DNA from: Dermacentor variabilis
Lineage: Eukaryota > Arthropoda > Arachnida > Ixodida > Ixodidae
Direction: 5' to 3'
DNA length: 64,000 nt
Assembly (NCBI RefSeq): GCF_050947875.1
Contig: NC_134568.1
Location: 214,315,678 to 214,379,677 of the forward strand
A program made the translations under genes and the position numbers. Positions within the stretch are counted from its first letter, which is position 1; the number at the start of each line of letters is the position of its first letter. The notes below the pieces were generated by a model. That model saw only the letters and a list, made by a program, of their open reading frames with translations. It made no database searches and was not told the DNA's origin. This document shows positions 21,591 through 33,500 of this stretch, one piece after another.

Positions 21591-24500
21591 CTAAAAAAAA
21601 AAAATTACACAGTTCACATTTTCTTGACATGCCCCAAGTACACTTGACAACATAATTGAACAAGAGATGTCATAATGAGGCTTTCAAATGTCATTAAAGG
21701 GACACTAAAGAGAAAAATGATGCCACCTGTATTAGTAAATTACTCTTCTACAATACGAAAAAAGCGACTCTTACCATTAGAAGAGGCTTGGTAAGCCAGA
21801 CATACCACAAAAACGAAAGGCAGATGGCACCGTCAACTTGAAGTTCCTGCACTAGCTCAATGTGACACTATAGATTTTGATGGAGTATGTTTTAAAGGGT
21901 CCCTGAAACATTCTGGACAAATCTTGTAGATGTGTAGCGTACAGCTACAGTAAAGCATTAGTGCCACAATTGAAGTTAAGCATCTCATATTAACAGAGCT
22001 ATGGATGATTACAAGTTACCCTCCTCCCTAGCCATGCTTTTTCTCAACTTGTTCACTGAGTGATCGGGGCTAAAGCTACGCCTTCAATGACTCTGCGTCA
22101 TGATGTGACGACAGGTCATCTGCTTCCGGTTATCTTGGAGCGAGCGTGCAAAGCCTCTCCAACCTCTCTGCTAGCTGCCTGGCCGTCAAATTCCAGAGAG
22201 AGTTACCCAAGCAGTGTGCATTGCAAGGGTTCTGTCGCAGCGCCGAATGCGTCCGGTATTCCAGAAATTACAGGCGAGCTGGGCGCTTTGACGGATGGGT
22301 AGAGGTGCAAACTAAAGCCTCTCTGCTACTACTACTGCTGTGATAAAGTAGCTTTAGCGTAGACACACGTGAGCAGCCTGATTAGCCTGCACAGTCCAGC
22401 CACCTAGTATTGCAGAGCTTAACCAGCCAAACACAGAGCTAATTTTGCTGTAACCAAGTGTAAAACATTTTAAACATTCAAAAAGTGTTCATGATCACGC
22501 TTCTGCCAAAAAATTTACACAAGCAGCAAAATAGAATACACTTTGTTACTGCTATATTAGCTCTGTGTTTGTATGGTTAAGCTCGGCGCCACCAGGTATC
22601 TACATTCTGTAGGCTGCTCACGTTTGTGCCTCCGCCCACCCAGCAAAATTCCCACTCCGCCTCCATTTACTGGACTACACGACACACTAAAACTCTCTAT
22701 CGTGGTACTAATCCAGTGGCGTGACGTGATGGCCACAAATGCGTAGATCCTGGCACCGGTCGAATACAGTCAGCCCAATGCACTGCAGCCACTCTGCTCA
22801 CATGTTGCCTTGCATAGGGACATGATGTAGCAGCTTGACATGTAGATTGCTGAATTTGCAGCCCACATGTAACAAGAGCAATCCATGGTGCTCGCAAGAA
22901 GAAAGCTTGAAACCAACACTGACCATGCAGGTCGTGTCAACACAGAGAATGTTGTCACAAAAGCAGATGATACTTGCTGTGCACCGGAAGTGCTTGGGTG
23001 AAGTGATAAATTGTCAATGTGTGTTACTTTTTTATAGAAACAAATTAACCAACATTCCAACTATCATGAACACCACCTGTTCACCATAAAGTTAGAAAAA
23101 TTATAGATGAAGCGACCTTAGCCAACTGGATAGCTTGCCCAACTGACTTCAATTGGGCTACCTATGTTAATTGGGAGGGGGCAGCTGAAAACTCAGGGGA
23201 GTGGCACCGTTGTGATCAGTAGCGAAAACAGTAGTGAAAACCTTATAATAAATTACACACTTTACGTTGAGCGCTCAAATGTGCCACTTAATGATCAGAA
23301 GGATCTACACTAATGCCTGCAGTATGTTTGTACATCGTCAAAATCATTTCAGGGTCCCTTTGGGCCTAGTTCATTTTTTATCTGAAAAATGGACAACATA
23401 CATTGTATTCTAAATGAGATAAAGATTTAACTTGGCAAGTATTGCAAACTCTTACTTAGCCAACAAGACACAAATTACGCAAAAATACTTTGAAATCCAA
23501 AACGTCCTACTGAGGTGCTGGGGTTTCAATGCAAATGAGAAAAATTTAACATTGACTTTCATTTCTTCTTTAAACATTGAACCTATTGTCGCAAAAGTAT
23601 TAACAATAGAGTTTTCAAAAGAGTACTTTGTCAGTCTAAATTTCACTAGTGTTTCTCTTTAGTGTCCCTTTAATTATGGCGCCTAAAATTAAAATAATAG
23701 TAGTAATGCAAAATGAGCAATAGTTTTGTAGTCATAAAAGCAATTGAAGAGCACATAGTAGTTGCAAATTCAGTCTAAATACAGCACTTGTAGGATCTTA
23801 TAATGAAACCCTGGCTTTCGCATATACACATAAAGGAAATGAACAAGTCTGCTAACATGGATTACACTATTAACATCTATACTGGACTTGATATTAGACC
23901 CTGTCAATGGTAGTGTTTATTTACAAACTTGCATTATTTTGCCTATAATCCTGGATGCCGATAAAAAAGAAATTCAAAGTGAACACGAAATGTCTGTTGT
24001 TTTCTAATATGCACTAAACTTACAGTGCACAGTTTGAAAGCTCAAGGGCCAACCTGGAAGCCTCTTTTAAATCCTGAAACAGCATTTTCTGAGCCCTGAG
24101 AACATGTTCAATTGATTGAGGTGTCTTTTGAAAAATATAATCCTGAAGAAATTAAAAAGAAATACCTGATATGAATGGAAGAATTAGAAGTGCAATATTT
24201 ACTTTCTCTATTCCCCACCTCTTCTGCAGGAGCAGTGCCAATAACAATGCTAGACTCATCAACACTCACTTTCTTTTTTTCAGAGCGCGTATGATAACCT
24301 TTTAAGATGGGCCTCTGACAAAGAACAACAGGATGCATTAACAAGCATTGCTTTCTGTTTTCTGATCGTCCTTGAGAGATTTGGCAGGGTATGCACACAG
24401 ACGATCTTAAAAATTAAGTTAAATTGTGGGTTTTTACGTGCCAAAGCTGCCATATATATGATTATGAGGCATGTCGTAGTGTGGGACTCCAGATTAATCT

Positions 24501-27500
24501 GGACCACCTGGGGTTCTCTAACGTGCACCCAAATTTAAGCACGCGAGCGTTTTCGCATTTTGCCTCAATTGAAATGCGGCTGCCGTGGGTTGATCTAGTG
24601 AGCACTAAGAATTTGTGATGAAAAACAAATTGAAAAAAATTTGGGCTGCTGCAACCTGATGCCAGCTGGGAGTTTTGAAAATGGAAAGGAGGAGCTGTCT
24701 TTACATGCTATTTTTTAGCTCTATGTGTAACATTTATCTGCAAAACCTGTCTGCAATATTCACAGCTCCATGCTCTACCCACACAATGCTTGTTCACTGA
24801 GCTCAAGGTTGTGGTTCAGGACACCTTTAAAACAAGCAGATTCCAACAAACAGCAAATGTGAGGGGAAAAAAAGTTTGCCGACATCGTGCTTGCATTATT
24901 TGCTTTTGTTCTAAAAATAGTTCAAATGCTTTTAGGTTTCAAAGGCATGTATCCAATATTTTTTTTAAAGAATATTTTATATTTTACTGACCCTGTTATC
25001 GTACGAATACAGAGAAATGGGGACGTATTCTTGGATGGACACTTTTGGCGATACGACTTTCAGTGCATGCTTATTGGCTGGTTCAGCAAAACCGGATGAG
25101 CTGACTAGCTGGTTGGGCACTACAACTACATCATGCGAAAGGTATAGTACCACCGAAAGTAATCATCCAAGAATACATCTCATGCTTAAGTAAGCCAATT
25201 AGTAGTTACAGTCAAGTTTACCCCTGGGCTTAGTGCTGGGGCCACTGTTGTTTAATATCTACATTAAGCACCTATCTGGCTTTACTATTCAATCTACAAT
25301 CGTGTATTTAATGCACTTAAAGATGCTATGCATCTAAGGATCTTCCACTCAACCAAAGCTTTCCCGGCTCATCATTTTCACAATACATACACATGGGTCA
25401 GGTCATATTCCAGCATAGCATGGCACTGCACTATGCAATCGTTTATAAACTACAGAAAAGAAAAGGTGTTTTAACTGACTCATGCATAACGTTCTAAGGG
25501 GTCCAGGAACCTTAGACAATATTTGCAAAAAGAAAATGAACAGTGCACTGTAATACACAATAAGAATCACTTACGGCTGTTGCTTAAGGGTGAAATTCTC
25601 CAGTGCTGGCAGCTTCGAATAGCCCTATTACCAAAATGATGAGGGGGGGGGGGGAGGAAGGAAGGCAGTGCTGCATCAGCTCATGCAAATCTTGGCGCCC
25701 AAGAATAGAGTAATGCTACTGATTCTCATAACACAGCAAGGCTGAAGGACCAACTAGAATATCCACACAGAAATGAGCCCGTAAATAGTTAAATTTAACA
25801 ACTGACTTCATATCAAACAGCCCAACTATGTTACAATCAAAATGAAACGTCATGTAAAATAGCAGACTGTACAGAAAAGCTGCCAGAAGCAGGCAGAAAA
25901 GCAATTTACATCCCGAAAACTACCTGGTTCATTCTTTCTAAGCAAAGCCTGTACAAAATGATTACTGTCAATGACACAGCTATTGAATCATACAGTGAAA
26001 GGTGACTTTACATGAAAACAATGAAGGTCTGCCATAACAGCTTTTCTTATTGCTATTTACAAATATGAAATGATGACTGACACAGCCAAGAATAACAGAA
26101 GCCAGCCTGCACCAGGGCCAGGCTCAAAAAGGATGCATTTAGATAATGGCTCAGTACAAACTCCATAAGTACAATTCCGGGAACTAAAAATGCTTCCAAT
26201 TAAATTTAACTAACTTCTGCTAAAACACTCTAATTCGGAACAGTTGGTGCTGTCTGAATGGCTTATAGCAATATAGAGAGTGGTGCAGACATAGCAAGGG
26301 CTAATGCTAACCTGTACTACAACGTAAAAGGAACTGAAAAGACCTTTGCAGGTGCACTATGCTTTGTGCACACTGCTGTCTCAGAGCTAGCAGAAATTCT
26401 TTTTGCTAAAGGCTGACTTGCATGGCACATTTTCCATGGGAATCGAAGATCACGACATCTGTCAGGTAAAGTTCTTAAAGGGACACTAAAGGCAAATATT
26501 AAGTCAATGCACACTGTTAAAATACCACTGCAGAAACCTCACTGCACTTGCTTTGTGCTAAGAAGAGACTTATGTTGAATTCCAATGGCAGAGCCGGAGT
26601 GGGCAGCTGACTCCGTGAATGAGCACTCCACTACGGCATATAGCGATGCTGCCAAATCCGAAATTGGAACAAAAGCCCTGCAGTCAGAGCAAGGGAATGG
26701 CAAGCGGGCGCTCGTCCACACCATGCAACCAGATATGCAGCTTTCCAGCGTCCCTTGCGTGCCAGAGGAGATTATCATTTGCTGTCTCCGCCTGTTGCAA
26801 CAGCTTCTGCATGGTGTATCGCGTCTAAACAGCGCGCACAACACTACGGGGATGTAGAGACGGACCATAATAGAAGATTTCTTTCCTAAAAAGCAGGGTA
26901 GATGCAAATATATATATAAAAAAGAAGAGACAAAAGTAACTTATAAATAAAAAGCACAAACAAAATAACACTTTACAAATCACTGACTTTCGCATTGTGG
27001 CTCTACACATATGGCTGTCAGCATCTGTGAAGAAAAGGACACACTCCCGAAGATAGCACATAGAGGGACAATTGAAACTACGACATACTAGAGGCCTAAT
27101 GAAATGCACAAGGGGATGGGGCAAGTGGATCTGCCCAGAGTAGCAGTGAGTGAGTGAGTGAAAACTTTTATTGAGTCTTTCAAGAGTTTCGCGGTTACGA
27201 GGTCTCCGTCATCTTCATCTTCTTGGCGCTGGCGACTTGAGACTTCTCTTCAGCAAGGGTGGGCCCCTATTCCAAGGCTCCACTGAGTCGTGCTGCATCG
27301 CTCGCGTGCTGCACTAGGGCCCTTTGGGCCGTGAGCACGCTGCTGGTGAGCCGACTCTCCCATTGCTTCGCACTCGGGTGTTCGTGCTTGTGGAATGCTT
27401 TGTTGCGTTCGCACTCCCAGGTGATGTGGTAGAAAGTAGGTGTGGCACCGCACCAAGGGCAGGTGGCCCTGTATTGTGTCGGAAACATCTTATTGAGCAC

Positions 27501-30500
27501 GTGTAAGTTGGGGAAGGAGTTTGTTTGTAGTCTGCGCCAGCTGGTCGCTTCCTCCTTTGAGAGGGCTTTGTGTGGTGGCGGATATCTAAATCTAGTTCCT
27601 CTATGTAAGTTCAGGGTCTCTGCGTATCCCCCCTCGCAAGCCTGTAGGTGGGTCTCCGGGGCATTCGACCGCCCTGCTCGGTGCGCTTCGCCTCGAGCTA
27701 GGCTGTCTGCCCTTTCGTTCCCCCCTATGCCTACGTAACCCAGGATCCAGATTACGTTGTGCCTGGACTTTTCCTTCTCGGCGGAGGTGGCTACGCTGAG
27801 TATTCTGAGGGCAGTTTTGCTGATTCTGCCCCTCGTGTAGTTCCTGCACACCTCTTTTGAGTCCGTCAGTAGAGAGTTTTAGAATAGGGGCCCCAAACCT
27901 TTTGGGGCCCCAAAGAAATAGCGTCGAAGCCACTGCGCATGCGCAAGACGCAAACTGTGTTTGGGTTTTGCGTTGGGAACGCTATTTCACCGATTTAGCG
28001 GGAGCCCAAATAGCGGCCCCAAAAGTTTTGCGTCGGCAAACATGGCGGCACCCATCGAAGCAACGGCTCACCTTAGCACAAAACTGGGTTCGATTCGCGG
28101 TAACGCGTGAAGTTCGCAAGCTAGAAGAAGTGACTGCGGTTATCGCTTTCTCTCAACTAGCGTGTGTTATGAAGATTGACTCATTAGACGCCGCTGATAT
28201 TGAATTCGATTGTGGATTTTATGGCTCGTAGGCCTAACACGGCTAAGCTTGGCTGGTGAAGGCTAGTAAAGTTGGTTTGCTCAAAACTAAGCGCAACTAA
28301 CTGTTTGCTGCTTACAGAATAACCTCTAAATTGTAATTAAACGTGAATACACGCAAGTCAAAATTATTATTCCTATCATAAAATGGTATATTTTATTTAA
28401 TTATTTCTAATAGCTTTTCTTTGACGCCGTAGTGGCGCTGTCAGCGCAAGACGCTATCCGCAAACGTAAAACCCTATTCTAAAGCTCTTCACTCCTATGT
28501 GTCCCAACGCTAACACCCGCAAAGATCTTTGGGGCCCCAAGCTATTGGGGCCCCTATTCTGAAACTCCCTATTATGTTGAGATATCGGCCTGTTCCATAA
28601 CCTTCCGCTGCCGCCAGCGCTACGGCAATCTCCTCGGCCTCCGCTGTGCCAGCGACCTTTGCCGTGGCACACGTGATCGGGTTTCCTTCCTTGTTACCAC
28701 TACCGTCGTGGCCACGCGTTCTCTTCCGTGTGGATATACGGCGGCGTCCGTGTATACTGTATTGTCTAGCTGGGCTAGCGTTCTCGCAACGTATTCGGCC
28801 CTAGCTTTTCGCCTGTTTTCGTGTAGGTTGGGATCCATATTTTTTGGCAGTGGTCCCACATTAATGGTTTTCCTGAGGTGGTGCGGTACGTCCGCGTATC
28901 TGTCTGTCAGTCCGCTCCTATCCCGACCCAACCTCCTCAGGAGCCTTCGTCCCGTAGGGGTGCCTCTGAGTCTCGCGGTTTGCATACCCAGCAGAGCCTC
29001 GGCGAGCTCGCTGAAGGTGTTGCTGATGCCCAGCTGGAGCAACTTCTCGTTCGACGTGTTTCTGGGTAGGTGCAGAGCCGTCTTGTACGCCTTCCTGAGG
29101 ATGGTGTCTGCTTGCTCTCTTTCTGCCTTGGTCGTCACGTGGTACGGCAGGGAGTACGTGACTCGGCTGACAATTAGGCTGTTGACTAGCTTGAGAGTGT
29201 CTTCTTCTTTCATTCCGTATCTCTTTTGGGAGACCCTATTGATCACGCGGCCCACCTGTTCCGCCGCCTTGCTCAGCAGGCTAATGGTGTGGCTGCACTT
29301 TCGGCTGCCTTGTAGTCACATGCCCAGGATCCTAATCATGTTCTTCTCCGGGATGTTCTGTCCCTCGACGGTTACCTCCAGTGTCGCTTGCGTTGGGTGC
29401 TTGCCGACCCTGAGGAGCTCCGACTTCTCCGTGGAGCATCGCAGTCCCCTTTCTCTGGTGTAGTTTTCCACGCAGGTTGCCGCTTCCTGCAGTTTTTCTT
29501 GCTTCTCTCCGAGTGATCCTTGGATGACCCAGACCGTGATGTCGTCGGCGCAAATCGCGTGCTGGATGCCTCGGATCTCCTTAAGTTTTCTTGCTAGGCC
29601 AATCATTGCCACGTTGAAGAGCACGGGCGATATGACAGATCCTTGGGGTGTGCCCTTGCACGGCATGGGGAAGACGTTGCTTCTCAGCTCGCCCAGCCCC
29701 ACCGTCGCCGTTCTGTTGCTCAGGAAGTCCCTGACGTAATCGTGCACTCTCTTCTCGTAGTTGGTGTTGTTGATGCCCTCCATGATGGCCGCGTGGCTCA
29801 CGTTGTCGAAGACCTCCTTTATGTCGAGGGCCATGACGATGTTTTCGCCCGTTTTCGGCATCGTCTCGAGCACTTCCTCCTTGAGTTGGAGCAGCACGTC
29901 TTGCGTTTAGAGGTTGGCTCTGAACCCGTATATGCTATCCGGGTACCATCGCTCGTTTTCCAAATGCGACTGGATTCTTGTGATCAATTTCTCGTACAGC
30001 TTGCCCAGGCACGACGTTACGGATATCGGCCTGAGATTTTCTATTTGGAGTTTCTTCCCTGGCTTCTGAATCATTACGACGACGGCGTGTTTCCACTCCG
30101 CCGGAACTCTTCCTTCTTGCCAGAGCTTGTTGAGGTAGGCCGTCAGTTGGTCGATGGCCTCGTCGCTGACATTTCTGATTAGCGAGTTCCGGATTTTGTC
30201 CGCCCCCGCCGCCGTGTTCTTGGTGGCCGATCTTATCGCCTCGATGACCTCTTCTCTCATGCTGGGTCGGTCCGTGGTAGGGTTTTCTTCGCCGCGGTAT
30301 TCTTCCTTGTAGCTCTCGACCTGGTCTTTGCCGTAGCATTTGACCCGGACTTCCTCAAGGAGTTGTTCGTCCGTGCCTTCGTACTGGTGGACTAGTCAGT
30401 GTATCGACTTGCTGCCTTCTGATTTGTTTTTGCTCGGGTCCATGAGGGCCTTGAGGATCTGCCACGTTCTGGCCGTACTGATGATGCCGTTTAGCGAATT

Positions 30501-33500
30501 GCTAAATTGCTGCCACCCCTGTCTGGCCAGCTGCGTCGCGTACTCCACCGTTTGCTTGATGATGTCTGCAATTTTCTTTTTAAGCTTTCTGTTGAGTTTC
30601 TGTCTCTTCCACCTCTTGGTGAGCCCACGTCACGCCTCCCATAGCTTGAGGAGCTGCTTGTCCACCTCCGGCGTCTGTTCCGTCCTGTCTACTTCCTTCG
30701 TGTATAGGTCTTGGATTCGCCTGAGTTGTTGGCTCCACTCTTCCGCCGAAACGATGCTGCCTTCGAGCTGCTTGCAGTGCGCTCTAAAGGCGTCCCAGTC
30801 CGTCAGCCAAGCCGTGCCAATCTTCCTCCGGACGTTGTCCGCCACCGTGCTAATCCTTATTATGTGATGGTCGCTCCCAAGGTTCTCGAGCAGGTTTTCC
30901 CACTCCGCTTGTTTGGCGCCCCTGATAAAGATCAGGTCGGGACTTGTGTCTGGACTGACGCTATTCCCCTGCCTGGTCGGTTGGTTCTCGTCAGTTAGCA
31001 GCTCGCACCCTACGTTCTCTGCCGCCGTGCAGATGCCGCGCCCCTTTTTGTCCTCGTTAGTATAGCCCCACTCGGACTCTTGGCGTTAAAGTCGCCTGCA
31101 ATGATTAGAGTATTCTGCCCCGCGAACTTTTTCGCCTCCGCAAAGAGCCTAATAAAGGTCCTCTTTGTTTGTCTGGGTGGGCTATATAGATTTACGATGT
31201 AGGTGCTCTTGGCTTTTCTTTTCTTTCTGGGAATTATCTCCGTGATTACGTGCTCTATTTGGTTATCCTCTATCTCTTTGTGTGCTATGGCTACTATTTG
31301 TTTGCTTATGAGGGTCGCGGTGCGGCCGCTCTTTTGACATGTGTAGCCCCTGAGCGTTGGGGTGTTGTTTGTTTCTTGCAACATGATTACATCTGGTGGG
31401 GTTCCTCTGGTGTATATGAATTGCTGTAGGAGGCCCTGCTTGCGCTTGTACCCCCTGCAGTTCCATTGCCAGATTTCTAAGTGTTGTTGTTTCCGTTCTG
31501 CCATGTCTGATTATTGTTGGTTGCGTTGGGGGTTTCTGCGCCGAACCTACGTTCGTTGTATAGTCTGTCTCTGGCGTCGTTGGTGGTTCTTTGCGTATTC
31601 TGATTCTTTATGTAATTTCGGAAACTCTGCTCTTGCAGGGCAAACTTTTGTTGTGTTTGCTGTATTTCGCTTTGCATCTGTTGCATTTGACTTTGCACCT
31701 GGCTCTGTAGATTCATTATGAGACTTCTGATGTCGTCAATGGGGTTCCCCTTTTCGTTGTTTTGTTGTGCCAGCTCCATGGTCTGGGGTGGCGGAGAAGG
31801 TGTGCTAGTCGGTGTATAACCTGCCCTCATTTCTTGTTTTTCCCTGATTAAGTCGTTTAGCTGTTTCTTTAATTGTCTCGATTCCTCACGACTTTGCTCG
31901 AGTTCGCGCCTGGGACTTTTGATTTCTTCAATTAGTTGTATGTCTTGTGTTGTTTGTGTGTTGTTCGAGTGCGGTGCAAAAAGCGATTTGGGAGGGCTGT
32001 CTCCCCAGCTCACCTTAACTCCTCCGCCGCTCTTCTTTTGCTGCTGTTTCTGCTGCAGCTGCTTCTTGTCGGTGTTGCCCAGGGGTCGGTATGACTCGTC
32101 CCGGACGGACCCTGGGCTTCGGCTGCGGCTCCGCGATCCGCTTCGGCCCGGGCCCTGGCTTTCGTCCCGGAACCATCGTGGTCTTCTTCCTCGGCTTCGT
32201 CTTCTGCTGCGCCGTAGCTGCTGCTGGGTGCCCCATCGCAGCTCGCTCGCTGACTTGAGGCGTTGTTTGCAGTCTCTAGTACCCACCGCGTGGTCGCCGC
32301 CGCATAGCAGGCACTTGGGCGTGCACTGGTGCACCTCCTCCGGGTTTTGGCAGCCGCGCTGTCTGCAGGTCCTGGTTTCCGGGTTCGGGCAGACGTCCAT
32401 TCGGTGCCCTTGTTGGCTGCAGGCGTAGCACACCTGCCTCGTCGGCCGATACGAGTAGCACCACATATCCCCACCGTAGTACAGCACCTGTTTCGGGAGG
32501 ATGGGTCCGTCGAAGGTGATGACGGCCGTGCTGGATCTCCCAAGCATTCTGGCTGCAAGGATCTTCACGCCTTGCTTGCGGACTCTGAGGTTGGTGTTGA
32601 GTTCTTCCGGCGAGGTCGCCGGGTCCACGCCGTGGATGAGCCCGCGCAACGTGCCTTCTGGCGTCGCCACGTGAGCGTTGACGGCGTAGTTCTTGCCCCC
32701 CAAGCTCAGCTGCGTGATGCACCTAATCGTCTGGGCCGCCTCTTCGTTGTCGGTGCTGCTGATGATGATATTGGATGCGTTGCGCAGTCGGATGATGAGG
32801 TCTTCCGCCTTACATCCTTGCTCGGTGGCCGCGACCACCGCTCGCGCCACCTGGTGTGTCTGCAGGCTTTTAACAGCCAGTCCCCTCGGCCGAAGGACTA
32901 TCTTAAGGCCGTCTCTGGGGAGCGGTGGCAGTCTCCTCCTCGGCGCTCCTCCTCTCTCTCTCTTCTTCTCCGGAGCAGTTGGCGCACCATCTGTGACCTT
33001 CGCCGCGCCTGGGGAATTTCCATTCCCCGGCGTTCCCGCCAAAACTTGCTGCTTGTTATCGCTGCGTTGGCGTCTTTTCTGCCTTCTTGACATGGCGATT
33101 TCCCAATCTGCGTCGGTTCCGCCACTGTTGCTTACTTGTGAGCTTTGTGTCGATGGGGTGCTGCTCCCTAGGGCTTGGTGGCTGCCTACCGCCGCGGGTC
33201 CGCCTCGGACTAGCTGCTGCTCGGGAGCCGCCTCGGTGGTGTCTTGGAGGTCTTCCTACATGATTTCTTGCGATTCGGCCGAAAATCTTGTCGGGCCTGT
33301 CGCTGAGGGTCGGTCGTAGATGGGGTTGCTTGCTCGGGACATCGCTCCGGGTCTTCTCTACCTCGGGCCGAGGCCGGGGAGGCCGCGGAGCCCCGCTACT
33401 GCTCTAGGTCTTGTTAGGCTTACCGCCCGGTCGGCCACATGGCAAATTCAAATGCCGATAAAATCCAAAATATTGGACCCACCAGCTTGAACTTGGGGTC

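Larger units (their letters stand above)
21694..23673. mobile_element. TTAA-flanked MITE (AGGGACACTAAAG ends), in CDK10 intron 11
   Basis: TTAA-AGGGACACTAAAGAGAAA on the left is mirrored by TTTCTCTTTAGTGTCCCT-TTAA on the right. It shares terminal repeats with the elements at 26475 and 36381. The 1.98-kb length includes a nested element at 21894-23361; without it about 0.5 kb remains. No transposase. Confidence 0.85.
27267..31504 (-). pseudogene. LINE ORF2: endonuclease, RT, RNase H, Cys/His tail, broken
   Basis: ATG at 31504 opens I-W-Q-W-N-C-R-G and V-I-M-L-Q-E-T-N, with [10 protein letters not shown] near 31100. A frameshift follows at about 31080. RT blocks [29 protein letters not shown] and [10 protein letters not shown] lie between 30260 and 29640. 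The catalytic box reads C-A-D-D instead of Y-A-D-D, a substitution at the Tyr. Stops occur near 30628, 29907 and 29316. RNase H is split by the MITE at 27872-28569; Cys/His tail (T-C-P-W-C-G-A, H-I-T-W-E-C) near 27460-27410. Confidence 0.82.

Noticed and set aside
32276..33319. Long plus-strand open frames over the LINE ORF1
   Set aside because: They are GC-rich shadows of the minus-strand ORF1, which has knuckles and proper order.
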